Assembly (NCBI GenBank): GCA_017427485.1
Contig: JAFRSR010000078.1
Coordinates: 1-41,141 of the forward strand
Source: Kiritimatiellia bacterium
GTDB taxonomy: Bacteria > Verrucomicrobiota > Kiritimatiellia > RFP12 > UBA1067
DNA length: 41,141 bases
Direction: 5' to 3'
A program made the translations under genes and the position numbers. Below are positions 37,562-41,141 of this stretch, piece after piece. The notes below the pieces were generated by a model. The model did no database searches. It was not told where the DNA came from and saw only the letters and a program-made list of their open reading frames with translations. Numbering within the stretch: position 1 is the stretch's first letter; every line of letters begins with the position of its first letter.

Positions 37562-39744
37562 CGGGTGTCCACTTCCTGGGAATAGGCGGCGTCGGCATGG
37601 CTGGCGTCGCCTTTCTGTTAAAAGCCTGCGGCCGCGCGGTTTCCGGCTGTGACCTCGCCCCTTCCCCGCGTACGCGCTGGCTGGAGGCGAACGGAATCCC
37701 CGTGGCAATCGGACACGCCGCCTCGCACATCACGGATTCGGTCGCGTCAAGCGCGACCCTCCCGGCGACAGACGTCGGCGAACTTGTCGTCACGCCTGCC
37801 GTTCCGCCCGACAACCCTGAACTCGCCGCCGCGCGCGCCGCCGGGCTAACCATCCGCAGCCGCGGCGAAGTCCTCGCCTCCCTCGTCAACGCCGCCGACG
37901 GCATCGCCGTCTGCGGAACCCACGGCAAGACCACCACAGCAACCTTCACCACCCGCCTGCTCCAGAATCTCGGTGCATCGCCCTCCTGGTGTATCGGCGG
38001 CGAAACGGGGGCTGTCCCCGTCGCCGGCGTGGGGACAGTCCCTACTCAAACGGGGACAGGTCCCGCTATTTTGGGGACAGGCCCCCTCGTAGTGGAAGCC
38101 GACGAGTCCGACGGCACCCTCGCCCTTTACCGCCCCCGCACACTGGTCCTCAACGCCGTTGACTTTGACCATCTTGAGCATTTCGGCTCAAAAGAAGATT
38201 ATTTTGACTGTTATCGCACAATCATACGGCAGACAACCGACACCATCATCGCCTGTGCCGACCACCCGCAGGCCCTTGCGCTCGTTGAGGGGGTCTGTCC
38301 CCCTGAAGCGGCGAGACGCCGCTTCCCCCAGATTGTGACGTTCGGGTTTTCGCCTAACGCGCAAGTGAATGCCACCGACTGGCCGGACATCCCCGTGCTG
38401 GGTCGCCACAATGTCGCGAACGCGCTCGCCGCCATCGCCGTGGCCCTTACGAGAGGCTTCACCCGCGAACAGATCGCCGCCGCCCTTCCCGACGCCGTCG
38501 CCGCCCTTCCCGACCGACGCTTCGAACAAGTCGCGGAGTCGGCCGGCGTGCGCGTGTACACCGACTACGCCCACCATCCGGCCGAGCTGAAATGCGCGAT
38601 CGACATGGCTCGCGCCCTCCGCCCTGCCCGTCTGCGCGTCCTGTTCCAGCCCCACCGCTACTCGCGCACGAAGGCCCTGCGCGACGAGTTCCCGTCCGCG
38701 TTCGCGGCGGCGGACGAAGTGGTGCTTGCCCCCGTCTACCCAGCCTTTGAAGAACCTCTCTTGGGCGGCGACATCGCCGACCTCTACGCCGCGTTCAGGG
38801 GACAGGCCCCAAAGGTTCGGGGACAGGCCCCGCAGATACTCCTCGCGCGGTCGCTCGACGAGGGCTGGCACCATCTCTTCCTCACGGCCCGACCTGGCGA
38901 CCTCCTCATGCTCCTCGGCGCAGGCGACATCGTCAACCTCGTCCCGCGCGTCAAAGAAGAGATGGCGGAGGGCTCGTTCCCGGCACGTACCTGGACGCCA
39001 CTCGCGCCTCATTCGTTTTTCCGGACCGGAGGACAGACCTGCGGCGGAGGCACAAAAGTAATTGTGGGCATGGGATCAAACACGTGGTTCAGCGACTGTG
39101 CAACAGACATCACCTTGTTGCAGGCGCCGTCGAACAGTTCCGCCGCACGACCTGGCGCAACACTCCTTGCCGACCATCCTGAACTCGCCTTCATGGCCGG
39201 CATCCCTGGCACAGTCGGAGGTTGGACCAAAATGAATGCCGGAGCGTTTGGCGATTCCTTCGGCAATCACGTTGCCTCGGTTACGGTTCAGCTCGATGAC
39301 GGGACGGAACGAATCCTTCGTGCCGCCGATTGTGGTTTCGCCTACCGGCATTCCGGCATTTCCGGTCTCATCACCGACGTGATGCTCAAGCCTTCCCCCG
39401 CAGGCGACGTGACGGCGCGTCCTGCTGATTTCCTCGCACGTCGCAAGATATTCCCGCCGCGCACATGCGGCAGCGTATTCAAGAATCCGCCAGAAGCTCC
39501 GGCCGGCAAGTTACTTGAAGAGACCGGTTGCAAGTCCCTGCGCGTGGGCGGAGCGTATGTCTGGCAGGAACACGCGAACGTAATCGTGGCAGGCGACGGC
39601 TGCACCTCGTCAGACATCCTCGCGCTCGCGCGCCTCATGGCCGCGCGCGTACGCAACCGCTTCGGCATCGTGCTTGAGCCGGAAATACGCGGGCTTGTCA
39701 CCGGAAACGGCGATGCCGCCACCACACCCCCGCCGCGCCCGTAA
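37558..39744 (+). CDS. MurC-MurB fusion: UDP-MurNAc-L-alanine ligase plus UDP-MurNAc dehydrogenase
   Basis: The protein is 728 residues. The MurC part (about 1-470) has the nucleotide loop GIGGVGMAG, the ATP loop GTHGKTT, EADESDG and DYAHHPAE, all expected for an active ligase adding L-Ala to UDP-MurNAc. The MurB part (about 486-728) has SFFRTGG, GMGSN, AGIPGTVGG, YRHSG (R597), CGSVFKNP (proton donor S639) and LEPEIR (E709), so the catalytic residues are kept. It is short, about 243 against the usual 300 residues: only about a dozen residues separate SFFRTGG from GMGSN. The MurC part holds extra Gly/Pro segments encoded by GGGGACAG hairpin repeats (38006-38085, 38289-38331, 38798-38831). The tail overlaps the convergent flippase gene by 47 nt. 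Both products act in cytoplasmic peptidoglycan precursor synthesis. Confidence 0.93.
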   Translation: MTGVHFLGIGGVGMAGVAFLLKACGRAVSGCDLAPSPRTRWLEANGIPVAIGHAASHITDSVASSATLPATDVGELVVTPAVPPDNPELAAARAAGLTIRSRGEVLASLVNAADGIAVCGTHGKTTTATFTTRLLQNLGASPSWCIGGETGAVPVAGVGTVPTQTGTGPAILGTGPLVVEADESDGTLALYRPRTLVLNAVDFDHLEHFGSKEDYFDCYRTIIRQTTDTIIACADHPQALALVEGVCPPEAARRRFPQIVTFGFSPNAQVNATDWPDIPVLGRHNVANALAAIAVALTRGFTREQIAAALPDAVAALPDRRFEQVAESAGVRVYTDYAHHPAELKCAIDMARALRPARLRVLFQPHRYSRTKALRDEFPSAFAAADEVVLAPVYPAFEEPLLGGDIADLYAAFRGQAPKVRGQAPQILLARSLDEGWHHLFLTARPGDLLMLLGAGDIVNLVPRVKEEMAEGSFPARTWTPLAPHSFFRTGGQTCGGGTKVIVGMGSNTWFSDCATDITLLQAPSNSSAARPGATLLADHPELAFMAGIPGTVGGWTKMNAGAFGDSFGNHVASVTVQLDDGTERILRAADCGFAYRHSGISGLITDVMLKPSPAGDVTARPADFLARRKIFPPRTCGSVFKNPPEAPAGKLLEETGCKSLRVGGAYVWQEHANVIVAGDGCTSSDILALARLMAARVRNRFGIVLEPEIRGLVTGNGDAATTPPPRP
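38006..38085. repeat. Four GGGGACAG-type palindromic repeats inside murC
   Basis: Copies at 38006-38020, 38031-38043, 38051-38065 and 38073-38085, with the core GGGGACAG(G/T)(C/T)CCC or its reverse complement. They are in frame, encode VGTVP, TGTGP and LGTGP, and lie between IGGE and EADESDG where MurC usually has a short variable loop. Confidence 0.88.
38289..38331. repeat. Composite hairpin pair inside murC
   Basis: GGGGG-TCTGT-CCCCC (38289-38303) is directly followed by GAAGCGGCG-AGA-CGCCGCTTC (38305-38325) and CCCCAG. The second hairpin with its flank is identical over 24 nt (38308-38331) to the reverse complement of part of the tolC repeat. Confidence 0.9.
38798..38831. repeat. Two further GGGGACAGGCCCC repeats inside murC
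   Basis: Identical 13-nt copies at 38798-38810 and 38819-38831, 21 nt apart, encode RGQAP twice, in a region that is a loop in MurC proteins. Confidence 0.88.
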
Positions 39745-41141
39745 ACACGAGCGACGTCGCTGCTGACGTTGCGCACACGCGGAGGAAACCCGGATCCATG
39801 GAGAGGCGAGGCACCAGTCCCGCAAGCGCCGCGAGTCCCGTCACGACCGTAAACGGCACCACAACCGCACGCAACCAAGTACCTGCTCCCAAATCTGCCT
39901 GACGACTTCCGAACCAGACGTTTGCCACAGTACAAATCACCATTGCCACCGCGTAGGCCGATGCCGCGCTCCCCACGTTGCCGCCGTACCAGGCGATTGC
40001 CGCCGCCAGCGGCAACGCGCTCGCCTGCCCCGCGCCGACACACACCTGCCAGCCGGCGATCTTTCCACAGGCGTTCAGCGCCAGCTGCTGTCCCATCGTC
40101 AGTTTGTTCAGCATGGCCGCGCCCAGCATGATCGTACACACGAGCACCGCCCCCGCCGGCGGCTTCTCCAGCCACAGCGCAAGCACGGTCGAAAGCTCCA
40201 AGGCAAGCGGCAACGCGAACAACGCGAGCAGCAAGGCGCCGAAAAGCCCCGCCCGACACGCGAGACGAACCGTTAGCGTCCGCTCGCCCGCCCCCTCATG
40301 GGCCGTCACGGCCGGTTCGAACGCCCCCACGAGCGCGTTCGCGAGGGCTTCCGTGTGGAACTGTACCTGCTGAGACACGCCGTACGCGGCATTGGCCGCC
40401 GCGCCGAAGAAGCGGTTGGTCACGAAGGCGCCGCCATGCGCCCCCACGATCCAGCCGCCGGTGCCGAGCACCGTCCAGCCCGCAAAGGAGAGGAGCGACC
40501 GCACCCGCTGTCCGTCCACCGCGGCGAACGGACGCCGGCAAACGGGGAATTCCACCAGCGCGCCCACGATCTGCGCCACCCCCACGCCGGAGAACGCGAG
40601 GGTCATGTATCCCGCGTAGGCGATCAGACGATCACCTGACGCACTGCGCAGCCACCAGGCGCCGCAGAACATCACGGTCGTCTGTGCCAGACCGAAGATC
40701 GCCAACTTCCCGAAGCGCTGGTACGCCACGTACAGGGCGTTAAACGGTACGGCGGCCACCGTCACGAACAGCGTCACGAGCGAGAGGTGAAACGTCCACA
40801 GACACGCCCCGAGCCGAGCAGGCGGCACCACCAGCATGTGATGCACGCACCACTCGCCGAGCGGCCAGGCGATGAGAGTGAGGACCAGCGCCAGCACCAT
40901 GTGGATGCGGCAGGCGGCGGCGCACCATGCCGCGAGGTCCGCCCTGTCTCCCCCGCCAACGGAAAAGGCGTAGTGGCGCGCCACGCTCACGCCCAGTACA
41001 CCGCCGAAGAAACTCACGAACGCCATCAGCGACCCCACCACGGCGTAGAGGCCGAAATCGACGTGGCCAAGCGCCGCCAGCACCCATCGGGCGCTGAACA
41101 GCCCCAGCACGAGCGCCACGAGGCTCCGCGCGTACGTCACC
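39698..41141 (-). CDS. Polysaccharide flippase-like membrane protein (partial at the right edge)
   Basis: At least 480 residues are present with about 12 hydrophobic segments, for instance LVALVLGLFSARWVLAALG, MVLALVLTLIAWPLG and GLFGALLLALFALPLALEL. GHVDFGLYAVVGSLMAFVSF at the N-terminus and the general layout fit Wzx/MATE-like oligosaccharide flippases of the MOP superfamily, which move lipid-linked glycans across the inner membrane. The reading frame is still open at the window edge, and the first possible start there is a GTG at 41140, so the true N-terminus may lie outside. Its 3' end overlaps the murC-murB 3' end tail to tail by 47 nt. The substrate is unknown. Confidence 0.82.
   Translation of the reverse strand, partial: VTYARSLVALVLGLFSARWVLAALGHVDFGLYAVVGSLMAFVSFFGGVLGVSVARHYAFSVGGGDRADLAAWCAAACRIHMVLALVLTLIAWPLGEWCVHHMLVVPPARLGACLWTFHLSLVTLFVTVAAVPFNALYVAYQRFGKLAIFGLAQTTVMFCGAWWLRSASGDRLIAYAGYMTLAFSGVGVAQIVGALVEFPVCRRPFAAVDGQRVRSLLSFAGWTVLGTGGWIVGAHGGAFVTNRFFGAAANAAYGVSQQVQFHTEALANALVGAFEPAVTAHEGAGERTLTVRLACRAGLFGALLLALFALPLALELSTVLALWLEKPPAGAVLVCTIMLGAAMLNKLTMGQQLALNACGKIAGWQVCVGAGQASALPLAAAIAWYGGNVGSAASAYAVAMVICTVANVWFGSRQADLGAGTWLRAVVVPFTVVTGLAALAGLVPRLSMDPGFLRVCATSAATSLVFTGAAGVWWRHRRFR

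Noticed and set aside
38006..38085. Regularly spaced short repeats in murC as a possible CRISPR array.
   Set aside because: Units are only 13-15 nt with uneven spacing and lie in frame within a conserved enzyme; no cas genes are nearby.

Overview
The window is about 41 kb of GC-rich bacterial chromosome. Its content points to a carbohydrate-degrading, probably gut or rumen, member of the Kiritimatiellota/Verrucomicrobiota. Indicators are a PEP-CTERM protein, very large beta-helix 'autotransporter-repeat' surface proteins, a twin-arginine Gfo/Idh/MocA enzyme, a fused MurC-MurB and many dispersed hairpin repeats. This assignment is inference from gene content, not from a marker-gene tree.

Layout. 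(1) 1-3227, minus: a tolC-macA-macB type tripartite efflux operon; the ATPase runs off the left edge and the operon has a promoter with a 22-bp palindromic operator. (2) 3280-7551, minus: an exported Gfo/Idh/MocA oxidoreductase and a large clan GH-A glycosidase, divergent from a SpoU-family RNA methyltransferase (7606-8346, plus). (3) 8507-12433, minus: a RhuM-like protein with a PLD-like C-terminus and a beta-helix protein (AT1). (4) 12507-18464: a xylan locus with a GH43-GH10 fusion (minus) divergent from a two-domain esterase and a GH39-like beta-xylosidase (plus). Together these could cut xylan, remove side-chain esters and release xylose. (5) 18586-36254, all minus: a secreted-protein block with four more beta-helix proteins (AT2-AT5), an AAA-ATPase-like/PD-(D/E)XK protein, a 1462-residue calcium-repeat protein ending in a trypsin-like domain, and a PEP-CTERM protein overlapping its end. 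(6) 36429-39744, plus: yebC, a VOC protein and a murC-murB fusion. (7) 39698-41141, minus: a polysaccharide flippase cut by the right edge and overlapping the murC-murB tail.

Three patterns cut across the genes. First, families of short perfect or near-perfect hairpins recur between genes and in frame inside genes (tolC, SpoU, murC, the AAA-ATPase and the calcium-repeat protein), and some stems show compensatory changes. Second, all nine promoters I can recognise carry TGn directly before the -10 hexamer. They fall into two distance classes: 6-10 nt from the start codon (leaderless or nearly so) and 35-36 nt with a Shine-Dalgarno. Third, all five beta-helix proteins end in G-x-x-[LAV]-[IT]-[FIL]-R at the exact C-terminus, a candidate sorting or assembly signal. 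No tRNA, rRNA, CRISPR array or transposase was seen, and no gene-free stretch exceeds about 175 nt.
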